Shown here: positions 7,192 to 14,864 of the stretch, piece after piece
Layout of the letters: the number at the start of each line of letters is the position of its first letter
Numbering within the stretch: position 1 is the first letter of the stretch
From: Methanobacterium sp.
GTDB lineage: Archaea > Methanobacteriota > Methanobacteria > Methanobacteriales > Methanobacteriaceae
NCBI GenBank assembly: GCA_028700095.1
Contig: JAQVTJ010000017.1
Location: forward strand, 1-22,385
DNA length: 22,385 bases
Reading direction: 5' to 3'
Program-made: the position numbers and the translations under genes
Notes under the pieces: model-generated
Seen by the model: only the letters and a program-made list of their open reading frames with translations
Told to the model about the DNA's origin: nothing
Database searches by the model: none

Positions 7192-7219
7192 ATATTAATA
7201 CTAATTAGAGTATTAATAT
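7192..7219. promoter_or_regulatory. Perfect inverted repeat directly before the pilin-like gene
   Basis: Arms ATATTAATACT and AGTATTAATAT (11 bp each) are separated by AATTAG and end one base before the ATG of the minus-strand gene at 7190. Its position in the leader or core promoter suits an operator or an RNA hairpin that occludes the start. No regulator is identified. Confidence 0.5.
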
Positions 7220-7320
7220 TAATATAGATGTTTCTACAATATAAAATTCGCTATATAGTAAAAGTTAATTAATATGTTTATACTAAGAAGATTTAAATTA
7301 GAATTCAAACAATGCAATTA

Positions 7321-7342
7321 TGTAAATATTGAAATATTTACA
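7321..7342. promoter_or_regulatory. 22-bp palindrome upstream of the DUF35 operon
   Basis: TGTAAATATT and AATATTTACA are perfect 10-bp arms around a GA centre. The site lies between the divergent transcripts, about 40 bases upstream of the TATA-like TATTATATGA (about 7383-7392) that precedes the DUF35 gene. It fits a dimeric regulator site. Which transcript it controls is unknown. Confidence 0.45.
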
Positions 7343-7430
7343 ATCTAAATAAATAGACGTTTATTAGTAAAAATAAGATTTGTATTATATGATAAGTTTA
7401 CAATTAAAGTAATAATTGGAGGTATATATT

Positions 7431-7829
7431 ATGAAAGATATCGTAAGAGGATGGCGCCATATTCAGCAACGATATAATCTCATAGGATCAAAATGTTTAC
7501 AATGTGGAAATGTTTTTTTTCCAAGTAGAGTATCATGCCCTGAATGTAGGAGAAAAAGTAAAATAGAAAATTTTAAGTTTAGTGGTGAGGGAAAAATCCA
7601 TACATTCTCTGTTATACACACACCAACAGATGAGTTTAAAACACTTACACCATATGTTGTTGCAATAATAGAACTAGATGAAGGTGCAAATTTAACATCC
7701 CAAATTGTCGACTGTGACCCTGAAACCGTTAAAATAGGTGACAAAGTTGAGATGGTATTTAGAAAAATAAAAGCAGAAGGCGAAGATGGAGTGATATCAT
7801 ATGGATACAAGTTCAAGCTCAAAAACTAA
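7431..7829 (+). CDS. DUF35-type rubredoxin-like zinc ribbon / OB-fold protein (acyl-CoA-associated)
   Basis: The 132-residue protein has an N-terminal helix, a zinc ribbon with CLQC (22-25) and CPEC (36-39), and a C-terminal OB-fold (about 48-125) with GEGKIHTFSVIHTP and TPYVVAIIELDEG. In archaea the DUF35 family forms the bridging subunit of the acetoacetyl-CoA thiolase/HMG-CoA synthase complex at the start of the mevalonate pathway. Neither enzyme is encoded in this window, so that role is by homology only. The start is the ATG with GGAGGT 7 bases upstream; an in-frame TTG at 7416 lies before that site and is not used. The 3' end overlaps the next gene by 29 bases, showing tight coupling with cfbA. 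Confidence 0.87.
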   Translation: MKDIVRGWRHIQQRYNLIGSKCLQCGNVFFPSRVSCPECRRKSKIENFKFSGEGKIHTFSVIHTPTDEFKTLTPYVVAIIELDEGANLTSQIVDCDPETVKIGDKVEMVFRKIKAEGEDGVISYGYKFKLKN

Positions 7830-8250
7830 AATTGGTGTATTGTTAGTTGGTCATGGTAGCAGATTACCCTATGGAAAGGATGTTGTAAGCCAAATTGCAG
7901 AAATGTACCGTGAAGAACAAGAATTTCCAGTTGAAGTTGGTTTCATGAACATGTCAAAACCTTCCATACCAGAAGCAATAACAATATTAGCAGATAAAGG
8001 TGCTGAAAAAATTATTGTCACCCCTGTTTTCCTTGCTCATGGAGTACATACCACAGAAGATATTCCAAGAATTCTTGGACTTAACAATGGACATGATAAA
8101 ACAGAACACAATACACATAGCCATTCCCATGTACATGACCATGAAGAAGTTGAAATTAATTTTAAAGGCGAAATTATCTACACAGAACCTTTAGGTGCTG
8201 ATAAGAGAATTGCCGATATAATTAAAGACAGGGTAAATGATGCCCTCTAA
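7801..8250 (+). CDS. cfbA: Short CbiX-type sirohydrochlorin nickel/cobalt chelatase
   Basis: This small chelatase (149 residues) inserts Ni2+ into sirohydrochlorin for coenzyme F430 or Co2+ for cobamides; in methanogens the short CbiX homologue is CfbA. It is half the length of bacterial CbiX and works as a homodimer. Visible are GHGSR (17-21) with metal-ligand H18, PVFLAHGVHTTEDIP (75-89) with H80, and between them and the last strand a His-rich loop (about 96-115) with seven His in roughly 20 residues, which probably holds metal. GGAGTGAT lies about 6 bases before the ATG, inside the end of the DUF35 gene. The 3' end overlaps thiL by 14 bases. The three genes clearly form one operon, although their pathways differ. 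Confidence 0.92.
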   Translation: MDTSSSSKTKIGVLLVGHGSRLPYGKDVVSQIAEMYREEQEFPVEVGFMNMSKPSIPEAITILADKGAEKIIVTPVFLAHGVHTTEDIPRILGLNNGHDKTEHNTHSHSHVHDHEEVEINFKGEIIYTEPLGADKRIADIIKDRVNDAL

Positions 8251-9259
8251 AATTTCTGACATCGGGGAAAAACTTCTCATAAAAAGACTTTTGTCAAAGA
8301 GCAAAAACCCCCGATATAATTCTTTTTTAGATTATAATTCAATTAAAAGTCTTTCTGATGATGCTGCACTTATAAATATTGGAGATCATTATTTAGTTGC
8401 ATGTTCAGATATGTTATTACAATCCACACATTTTCCTAAGGAAATGGATTTCTATCAAATTGGTAAAAAAATAGTAACAGTTAATGTCAGTGATTTAGCA
8501 GCCATGGGTGCAGAAGCAATTGGAATAATAATTTCAATGGGACTTCCAAAAAATATGTTACTAACTGATTTTGATGATCTTATTGATGGAATTCTAGATA
8601 ACTGTAATAAATATGAAATGGCCCTTATAGGGGGTGATACTAATGAATCATCCCAATTAACACTAACTGGAACATGTCTGGGAATTGTAAAAAAGAAAAA
8701 TGTTATGATGAAAACTGGAATACATCCCGGAGATATTGTTGCTGTTACAGGACCACTTGGACTTGCAGCTGCAGGATTTATAACACTTCTTAATCCCTGC
8801 CATGATATAAGCCATCTTAAAGAAAATGTTATAAATTTAGTAAAAAAACATGCACTTGAACCTGAAGCAAAACTGAAAGAAGGGATTATTCTTGCAAAAA
8901 CAAATTCAACAAGCTCTGCAACTGACATAACAGATGGTTTGTTCAGTGAATTAGGTGAATTAATTGATGCAAATAATAATAAAATTGGATTTATAATTTC
9001 CCAAGAAGATCTTCCAATACCTAAAGAAGTTTTTGATATTGCAAAATTAACAGGTAACAATGCTATGGATATGGCAACAACATATGGTGAAGATTTTGAA
9101 CTGCTAATAACAATACCAACACATCTTTTCAATAATTTAAAAACCCAAATATCTATTTATAAAATTGGATTAGTTGATTCTTCTGGAGAGATCAAAATAA
9201 TAGATAAGAAAGGAAATACAAATATAATAACACCTCAAGGTTATGAACATCTGAAATAA
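8237..9259 (+). CDS. thiL: Thiamine-monophosphate kinase
   Basis: ThiL phosphorylates thiamine monophosphate with ATP to form thiamine diphosphate, the last step of cofactor synthesis. The 340-residue length is typical. Conserved features are SLSDDAAL (38-45) with the paired metal-binding Asp, VNVSDLAAMGA (82-92), IGGDTNES (131-138), VTGPLGLAAAG in the C-terminal ATP-binding half, ATDITDGL, and TTYGEDFELL near residue 280. It belongs to the PurM/ThiL/HypE superfamily. The start is ATGATG overlapping the end of cfbA; either ATG could be used, and reinitiation from the upstream gene is likely. A clear TATA box after its stop shows that the next gene is transcribed separately. Confidence 0.95.
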   Translation: MMPSKISDIGEKLLIKRLLSKSKNPRYNSFLDYNSIKSLSDDAALINIGDHYLVACSDMLLQSTHFPKEMDFYQIGKKIVTVNVSDLAAMGAEAIGIIISMGLPKNMLLTDFDDLIDGILDNCNKYEMALIGGDTNESSQLTLTGTCLGIVKKKNVMMKTGIHPGDIVAVTGPLGLAAAGFITLLNPCHDISHLKENVINLVKKHALEPEAKLKEGIILAKTNSTSSATDITDGLFSELGELIDANNNKIGFIISQEDLPIPKEVFDIAKLTGNNAMDMATTYGEDFELLITIPTHLFNNLKTQISIYKIGLVDSSGEIKIIDKKGNTNIITPQGYEHLK

Positions 9260-9274
9260 TTCCCATCTTCATAA

Positions 9275-9329
9275 AATATATATATAAAATTATTAAATGT
9301 AGATTTTTCAAAATATCATTTCCAGGTGT
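9275..9329 (+). promoter_or_regulatory. Promoter and ribosome binding site of amrS
   Basis: AATATATATATAAA (9275-9288) is a strong TATA box in the 75-base gap after thiL. AGGTG (9324-9328) lies 6 bases before a TTG start (9335) and decides that start over the GTG at 9326, which is part of the ribosome site itself. Confidence 0.55.
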
Positions 9330-9334
9330 TAAAA

Positions 9335-10342
9335 TTGAAAAAAGAAGCTATTTTATACAATATAATGGGTAAAACATTGAATTGTAAGGTTTGTGAAAGA
9401 AGATGTTTAATTTCTAATGGGAAACTCGGCTTTTGTAACATGCGTGAAAATATTGATGGAAAAATATATACCTTAAATTATGCATCTGCTTCTTCAGTAG
9501 CAATTGACCCCATTGAAAAAAAACCACTATTCCATTTCTATCCTGGTTCAACTGTACTATCACTGGGATCTGTTGGATGTAACTTCAGATGTAAACATTG
9601 TCAAAACTGGAATATCTCCCAAACAGAACTTGAAGATATTCGACTTCGTGAAATATTACCTGAAGATGCTGTGAATCTTGCAAAAGAATATAACTGTAAA
9701 TCTATAGCTTGGACATATAATGAACCAACAATGTGGTTAGAATATACAATTGACTCTGCTAAACTTGCAAAAAAACAAGGATTAAAAACAATTTATGTTA
9801 CAAATGGATATATGACAGAAGAATCTCTGGAAATGATAGGTCCCTATCTTGATGCAGCAAATATTGATTTAAAAGGAATGTCTGAACAATTTTATAAGGA
9901 ATTATGTGATGCAAGAATGCAACCTGTTCTTGATAATATAAAAAGAATATATGATAAAAAAATTCATCTAGAAATAACCAATCTAATGATACCAGGATAT
10001 AATGACTCAGAAAAAAATATTAAAGAACTTGTAAACTTTATGGTAGAAGAAATAGGTGTTAAAGTACCATTACATTTCACAAGATTCTTTCCCTACTATA
10101 AACTTAAAAATATCCAACCAACACCAGTAACAGATCTTGAAAAAGCATATGAAATTGCCAAAAATGCAGGTATGAAATATGTGTATATAGGTAATGTGCC
10201 TTCAGGTAGTGGTGAAAACACATATTGTTATGGTTGTGGAGAACTTCTTATTGAAAGAAATAACTATCAAATCAAAGACCATATCCAAAAAGAAAATAAA
10301 TGCCCCACATGTAATGCAGGCATAGATATTAAAACAAGTTAA
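9335..10342 (+). CDS. amrS: AmmeMemoRadiSam-system radical SAM enzyme AmrS
   Basis: The 335-residue radical SAM protein has the 4Fe-4S motif CNFRCKHC (82, 86, 89) in a TIM-barrel core, an N-terminal Cys set C17, C20, C24, C34 (CKVCERRC...GFC) and a C-terminal zinc-ribbon-like CYGC...CPTC. The order and the ASASSVAIDPIEKKPLFHFYPG segment are typical of AmrS, the radical SAM member that co-occurs with AMMECR1 and Memo domains. The substrate is not established to my knowledge. Neither AMMECR1 nor Memo is in this window. The start is TTG, chosen because AGGTG lies 6 bases upstream; the in-frame GTG at 9326 overlaps that site. It is monocistronic, with its own TATA box and a T8 run after the stop. 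Confidence 0.88.
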   Translation: MKKEAILYNIMGKTLNCKVCERRCLISNGKLGFCNMRENIDGKIYTLNYASASSVAIDPIEKKPLFHFYPGSTVLSLGSVGCNFRCKHCQNWNISQTELEDIRLREILPEDAVNLAKEYNCKSIAWTYNEPTMWLEYTIDSAKLAKKQGLKTIYVTNGYMTEESLEMIGPYLDAANIDLKGMSEQFYKELCDARMQPVLDNIKRIYDKKIHLEITNLMIPGYNDSEKNIKELVNFMVEEIGVKVPLHFTRFFPYYKLKNIQPTPVTDLEKAYEIAKNAGMKYVYIGNVPSGSGENTYCYGCGELLIERNNYQIKDHIQKENKCPTCNAGIDIKTS

Positions 10343-10343
10343 A

Positions 10344-10378
10344 GAATCTAGATTTTATAATATAATATTATTTTTTTT
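10344..10378 (+). terminator. T-tract terminator after amrS
   Basis: An AT-rich 34-base gap between convergent genes ends in T8 (10371-10378), giving a U-tract at the end of the amrS transcript. It overlaps the last codon of the opposing gene. Confidence 0.45.
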
Positions 10379-11663
10379 AATCTATAGTCTTACTTACCCT
10401 TTCAAATTTCTCTTTTTTATCCAGTAATTTAGTTGCATCAACACCTACCTTTGTTGTTGTACCATCTGGAGTTGCACATGGATCAAGTGATGATCCTCTT
10501 GCACCAGGAATAATTAAAATATCCTCATCACCTTTAACTCTAGTTGCAATTGCATATTCAATATCAGCACTATTAAAAATATCTATATCCTCATCAACAA
10601 TCACACAATGTTTTAATGAAGGATGAGCTGCAAGAGCTGCCATTATAACATTTTTACCATCACCAGGTGTTTGTTTTTGTATAGATATTGCTGCATGTAA
10701 CCAACAACAACCACCCTCTGTTAAAACAACATTTTTCACTGTGGGAACAGTGTTTTGAACAGCTTTATATATTCTAGGTTCCTGAGGTAATCCTTGTAGT
10801 AGTTTATGCTCATTACCAGCAGGCATAATAGCATGGTAAAGTGGATTATCTTTATAATGCATTTTAGAAAGTTTTATAATTGGTTCTTGTCTAATAACAT
10901 CATATGTATCTGTAAGATCAACAAAAGGTCCTTCTGGAGCACGTTTATGAGGCAGTATTTGGCCTTCAAGAAGTATTTCACAATCAGGAACTTCTAGATC
11001 AACAGTATCACATTTTATAAGTTTTAATTCACCATTATGAAATGTGTTTGCAACTTCTAATTCATCAGATGTAATGGAAATAGATGTACAAGATGCAAGT
11101 AGAGTTGCTGGGTGCATTCCTATTGCAATTGCAATGTCTAGAGGTTTTTCTAATTTTTCAACCTTTTTATAATAAGTATAAAGATTTCTTGGAACAATTC
11201 TAACACCTAACATATCAGAACCATTCACAAGCATTCTATGAATTGATGCATTTCTAATTCCTGTTTCAGGATCTTTAGCTATTATAACCCCTGCAGTTAT
11301 ATATTGTCCCCCATCCTTTTGATAATATGTTGGTATTGGTAGTTTGCTTAGATCTGGATCTGTTGATGTTTGGAAATTTTTTGAAATATTTTCAATCTTT
11401 TCAATAGAAGTAGGATTTTCAGTTGCTTCCACTATTCTAGAAGTGATTTCAGGCACTGTTGAAGATATTGAACATGCTATTTTTTCCCTTGTATTACAAA
11501 TACCCGATATTATACCCATTTCACTATCTTTAATATTCTTAAATATCACAACTTCTTTATCATATTTCTTTAAGATTTTAGTAACTTCATATCTAGTTGA
11601 TACTTCTTCTTCTATATTTACAACCTTATAATCAGTTTTAATGGTATTTAAAAATTCTTTCAT
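10377..11663 (-). CDS. UbiD-family prenyl-FMN decarboxylase, probable anhydromevalonate phosphate decarboxylase
   Basis: The 428-residue protein belongs to the UbiD family, whose members use prenylated FMN and a metal to decarboxylate unsaturated acids. Recognisable regions are GIRNASIHRMLV (135-145), MLGVRIVPRNLYTYY (151-165), AIGMHPATLLA (180-190) and APEGPFVDLTDTYD (242-255), which carries acidic active-site residues of the family. In most archaea a homologue of this size converts trans-anhydromevalonate 5-phosphate to isopentenyl phosphate in the modified mevalonate pathway. That is the likeliest role, as methanogens lack ubiquinone; it is not provable from this sequence. AGGAG lies 10 bases before the ATG. 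It follows a 42-aa microprotein and purE on the same strand, with a TATA-like stretch near 11694-11705 that could give it its own promoter. Confidence 0.85.
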   Translation of the reverse strand: MKEFLNTIKTDYKVVNIEEEVSTRYEVTKILKKYDKEVVIFKNIKDSEMGIISGICNTREKIACSISSTVPEITSRIVEATENPTSIEKIENISKNFQTSTDPDLSKLPIPTYYQKDGGQYITAGVIIAKDPETGIRNASIHRMLVNGSDMLGVRIVPRNLYTYYKKVEKLEKPLDIAIAIGMHPATLLASCTSISITSDELEVANTFHNGELKLIKCDTVDLEVPDCEILLEGQILPHKRAPEGPFVDLTDTYDVIRQEPIIKLSKMHYKDNPLYHAIMPAGNEHKLLQGLPQEPRIYKAVQNTVPTVKNVVLTEGGCCWLHAAISIQKQTPGDGKNVIMAALAAHPSLKHCVIVDEDIDIFNSADIEYAIATRVKGDEDILIIPGARGSSLDPCATPDGTTTKVGVDATKLLDKKEKFERVSKTID

Positions 11664-11723
11664 ATAATTCCCGCTCCTACATTAGATATTTTATAATTTA
11701 TAAAAATCCAATTATCTATAGAT

Positions 11724-11852
11724 CTATTTTATAGTTCTGGCAATAAATATTATAATAACTATGACTACCAGGGCTAGAAATATGTATTTAACATTACAGT
11801 CACATCCTTTTAAGTTACATTGATCATTGTTAATTTCTTTCTTTTTCTTCAT
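11724..11852 (-). CDS. 42-aa single-pass membrane microprotein with Cys cluster
   Basis: This short gene encodes 42 residues. It starts with a basic segment (MKKKKEINND), then a Cys cluster QCNLKGCDCN (11-20; C12, C17, C19), then one hydrophobic helix YIFLALVVIVIIIFIA (23-38), and ends RTIK. AGGTTG lies 8 bases before the ATG. It sits between purE (35 bases away) and the UbiD gene (60 bases away) on the same strand, so it may be co-transcribed. The CxxxxCxC group at the membrane face could bind a metal or Fe-S cluster, but no family is recognised. The coding call rests on the ribosome site, sensible composition and clean fit in the gap. Confidence 0.65.
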   Translation of the reverse strand: MKKKKEINNDQCNLKGCDCNVKYIFLALVVIVIIIFIARTIK

Positions 11853-11887
11853 TTTTTTTACAACCTACCTTCATGTTTTAAAAATTA

Positions 11888-12904
11888 TTAACAAACCATA
11901 TTACCCTTAAATTGTAATAATTCATGTTTAATATTGAAATCTCCTAAACTAAGCATTTCTAATGCAATTAAAGCAGCATTAGCTCCTGAATCAATTCCAG
12001 TAGTAGCAACAGGCACGCCTGGAGGCATGTTTACCATTGAAAGTAGTGCATCTATTCCATCAAGTTTTTTTCCACATGGAACTCCAATTACAGGTTTTTC
12101 TGTGAATGCCACCACTGCACCAGTAACATGTGCTGAAAGTCCTGAAATAGCTATATATAATTTTACAGATTTAGTAGCTTCCATATAACTTTCAAAATTT
12201 TTAGGCTGTCTTATTGGAGATATTACAGCTGTATCATATATAATTCCAATTTTATCCAATAATCTAGTTGTTTTTTGTGCAACATGTATATCTGAGTAGC
12301 TTCCTGATATAACAGCCACATCTGGATAGTTGGGATCATCATAATCATCTAAATTATATTCATTAGATCCTTCAAGTTCATCAATTTCAAATGAATGTCT
12401 TGAATAATGTTTTCCTGTTAATTTTTTAGCAATCACTTCTTCATCTTTATTTATTTTAAAGAAAAATTCCTTTCTCATTTTTGAAAGCTTGGTTCTTACA
12501 TGTACATCATATATACCAATTATTTGAGCAGCTAATATAGCCCCATTTTCTCCACGATCAATACCTACTGTTGCAACTGGTGCACCAACCGGCATTTGAA
12601 CAGTAGCAAAAAGTGCATCAATCCCTCCGAGTTTAACAGAAACAGGAACCCCCACTACAGGTTTGTGTGTGTTTGCAGCTATTATTCCAGGTAAATGTGC
12701 TGAAAGTCCTGCTATTCCAATAAAAACTTCAACACCATTTGCAGCAGATTCTTCTACAATCTTTTTTACTTTTTCATGGGTTCTATGTGCAGATGCAACC
12801 CTTACATCATAGGAAATACCAAGAATTTCCAATATATTAATTGATTTTTCTGCTACATTAAAATCTGAAGCACTTCCCAATATTATCATAATTTTTGGTT
12901 CCAT
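11888..12904 (-). CDS. purE: Tandem PurE-domain protein (phosphoribosylaminoimidazole carboxylase/mutase)
   Basis: The 338-residue protein contains two PurE domains in one chain. Residues 1-135 hold GSASDF (10-15), VASAHRTHE (36-44) with the catalytic His40, GIAGLSAHLPG (63-73) and PVGAPVATVGID. After a charged linker (about 136-192), residues 193-338 repeat the pattern (ISGSYSDIHVAQ, ISGLSAHVTG, PPGVPVATTGID) but the His motif reads ISPIRQP (228-234), so the catalytic His is lost. PurE handles CAIR in purine synthesis; fused tandem forms are known in Methanobacteriales, from memory. One active and one degenerate half suggests a pseudo-octamer from four chains. ATG at 12902-12904 is preceded by AGGAGT; the in-frame TTG just before it is also possible. 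It is followed on the strand by a microprotein and the UbiD gene. Confidence 0.9.
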   Translation of the reverse strand: MEPKIMIILGSASDFNVAEKSINILEILGISYDVRVASAHRTHEKVKKIVEESAANGVEVFIGIAGLSAHLPGIIAANTHKPVVGVPVSVKLGGIDALFATVQMPVGAPVATVGIDRGENGAILAAQIIGIYDVHVRTKLSKMRKEFFFKINKDEEVIAKKLTGKHYSRHSFEIDELEGSNEYNLDDYDDPNYPDVAVISGSYSDIHVAQKTTRLLDKIGIIYDTAVISPIRQPKNFESYMEATKSVKLYIAISGLSAHVTGAVVAFTEKPVIGVPCGKKLDGIDALLSMVNMPPGVPVATTGIDSGANAALIALEMLSLGDFNIKHELLQFKGNMVC

Positions 12905-12911
12905 CAAATAT

Positions 12912-12982
12912 TACTCCTATAATTATATTAAATTTGAATATTTGGATAAATTAAGAATAATAATCTACATAAAATTATATAT
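12912..12982 (-). promoter_or_regulatory. Promoter and ribosome binding site of purE
   Basis: On the minus strand an AT-rich TATA-like box (ATATATAATTT, 12972-12982) lies about 70 bases before the ATG, and AGGAGT (12913-12918) lies 8-9 bases before it. The 220-base gap also carries the divergent promoter of the glycosyltransferase gene. Confidence 0.45.
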
Positions 12983-13088
12983 CAGAACTTAATAAAGTTT
13001 CTTAAAGCATATGAAAATCATTAAATAGATGTTTAAATGAAATTTCCATTATTAAATTTACAACCATATTTTTAAGTTATAAACTCCC

Positions 13089-13119
13089 ATTTATAGTATA
13101 AGAATGTAAACTTGAGGTG
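13089..13119 (+). promoter_or_regulatory. Promoter and ribosome binding site of the glycosyltransferase gene
   Basis: ATTTATAGTATA (13089-13100) is a TATA-like box placed about 39 bases before the GTG start. GAGGTG (13114-13119) lies 8 bases before that GTG and supports it. The rest of the 12905-13127 gap holds nothing else I recognise. Confidence 0.45.
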
Positions 13120-13127
13120 TATTTAGA

Positions 13128-14834
13128 GTGTATTGGATTATCATAATATTTATTGTATTATTAGCTGCTATAAAAACAACAGTCAATAATAAAAATCTGA
13201 GTGTATCAGTTATAATACCTGCATACAACGAAGAAAAAACAGTGGGTCATGTTGTAAAAGTTGTTAAATCCCTAAATTATATTAAAGAAGTTATTGTTGT
13301 TGATGATGGATCAGCTGATCAAACATCTATTATGGCCCAAGATGCAGGGGCAGTTGTTATAAACCATATTAAAAATAGGGGAAAAGGCGCAGCTATTAAA
13401 ACAGGTTTTAAAAATTCAACAGGAGACATTGTTGTATTTTTAGATGCAGATATAAAAAATCTGACCAAATCTCAAGTTGAAAATATTATCCAACCTATAA
13501 TGAATGGTGAAGCTGATATAACTAAAACCAAATTTAAAAGAGAAGCTGGGAGAGTTACTGAACTTACAGCAAAGCCCTTGTTAAATTTTTTCTTTCCAGA
13601 GATTAAATTTGACCAACCATTAAGTGGACAGTTTGCAGCAAAAAGATCTTTTTTAAACAAAATTAAACTTGAAGATGATTATGGTGTTGATGTGGGAATT
13701 GTTCTAGATGCAGATATAATGGGTATGAAAGTTAAAGAGGTAGATATTGGTAAAGTAGATCATGTTCTTTCTAATTTAGCAGAACTTAATATTGTTGCAA
13801 CCGAAGTTGTAAGAACAATTGTAGATAGAGCAACAGCATATGGAAGAATCACAATAATTGATTCCCTTGGACAATACATTAGAATGGAAATTCTAGGACT
13901 GTCCCTGGCATCTTTTGGTATATTTGCTCTTTTCTTTATACAATTCATTTCATTATATTTGGCACTTATAATTACAGGAATAGGAATTATAATTGCACTA
14001 TATTATATTGTTAAAATATTTAAAATATCAGTAAATGTCTTCTCAAGATCAGAGGGCAATATCAGAAACTTAAAAGTATTCCTTAAAATGCATTCACCAA
14101 TAATTGTTTCAATATTAATACTCCTGGCAATGACCACAACTATTCTAGGTTCTATACATGTTGATAACACTCAAATATCCATACAACTAAAACCAAGAGA
14201 TCTTGTACTTAATCCAAGTAGTAACCAAACAATAGATCTTAAAGGCCCTTATACAATTGATAAAGCATTTGAAAATGAATATACCATTATAAGGATTCCA
14301 AAAGCAGCTATTGAGACTTTAGAACTTAATTATGGTGATTCTATTTATATAAATAGTCAGAAGTATGTTCTTAATCAGACTAGACCTGGTGAAGATAATA
14401 TCATGAGGATACCTTCTGCTGTTATAAGTTTTATGGGATTTAATTATTATGACCGGATTCCAGATGGAGATCTAAGAACTAGATTCCATGATTTCTATGC
14501 TGTAAAAACCATTTTCACAGACAATAATAAGGACTTAAAAATCACGGCTGGTGTTATAATATTAAATACTAATCTTAATGCTAGAACTGTGGAGATATTC
14601 AAAAATGATCAGCTAATTAACAATAGTTCAGGAGTATTTAAAAATGGAACTTACTCAATATGTGTTAATGGTATAAGATATAAGACATTCACTTATACTG
14701 AAAACAACCCTACCGAACCAATTCATATAAACTTAGGGAAAGATGACTTTAAAATAGTAATTGGAGGTCCTACAACTTCAAAAATGGGTTTTGCCCCTAT
14801 TTACACCGGCAAGTTCCTTAATTTCCAATATTAA
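13128..14834 (+). CDS. Membrane family 2 (GT81-like) glycosyltransferase with C-terminal outer domain
   Basis: The protein has 568 residues. It begins with one membrane helix (3-19), then a GT-A glycosyltransferase domain (about 24-245): VIIPAYNEE (28-36), VVDDGSADQT (57-66), FLDAD (104-108, the DxD metal and nucleotide site), QPLSGQFAAKR (163-173) and DYGVDVGIVLDAD (184-196). The last two resemble glucosyl-3-phosphoglycerate synthase-type (GT81) enzymes. Three hydrophobic segments follow (about 255-275, 277-297, 324-345). The remaining 220 residues would face outside and carry several N-glycosylation sequons. Within them, IRIPKAAIETLELNYGDSIYI and MRIPSAVISFMGFNYYDRI look like a duplicated AbrB-type hairpin. 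The acceptor is unknown; a surface polymer or lipid is plausible. GTG start with GAGGTG upstream. It is flanked by a divergent purE and a convergent gene, so it stands alone. Confidence 0.82.
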   Translation: MYWIIIIFIVLLAAIKTTVNNKNLSVSVIIPAYNEEKTVGHVVKVVKSLNYIKEVIVVDDGSADQTSIMAQDAGAVVINHIKNRGKGAAIKTGFKNSTGDIVVFLDADIKNLTKSQVENIIQPIMNGEADITKTKFKREAGRVTELTAKPLLNFFFPEIKFDQPLSGQFAAKRSFLNKIKLEDDYGVDVGIVLDADIMGMKVKEVDIGKVDHVLSNLAELNIVATEVVRTIVDRATAYGRITIIDSLGQYIRMEILGLSLASFGIFALFFIQFISLYLALIITGIGIIIALYYIVKIFKISVNVFSRSEGNIRNLKVFLKMHSPIIVSILILLAMTTTILGSIHVDNTQISIQLKPRDLVLNPSSNQTIDLKGPYTIDKAFENEYTIIRIPKAAIETLELNYGDSIYINSQKYVLNQTRPGEDNIMRIPSAVISFMGFNYYDRIPDGDLRTRFHDFYAVKTIFTDNNKDLKITAGVIILNTNLNARTVEIFKNDQLINNSSGVFKNGTYSICVNGIRYKTFTYTENNPTEPIHINLGKDDFKIVIGGPTTSKMGFAPIYTGKFLNFQY

Positions 14835-14836
14835 GT

Positions 14837-14864
14837 TTAAAAAAATAAAAAAAAGATTTAGAGG
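14837..14864 (-). terminator. U-tract terminator of the marker protein 11 gene
   Basis: Runs of A7 (14839-14845) and A8 (14847-14854) on the + strand read as U-tracts directly after the minus-strand stop at 14865. The 30-base gap separates convergent genes. Confidence 0.5.

Noticed and set aside
8455..9132. 225-aa minus-strand open frame inside thiL
   Set aside because: It is an antisense shadow of a gene with full ThiL motifs; it has low-complexity Ser/Ile/Pro composition and no ribosome site.
11664..11723. tRNA or structured RNA in the gap before the UbiD gene
   Set aside because: No cloverleaf arms or CCA-type ends were found; only AT-rich promoter-like sequence is present.
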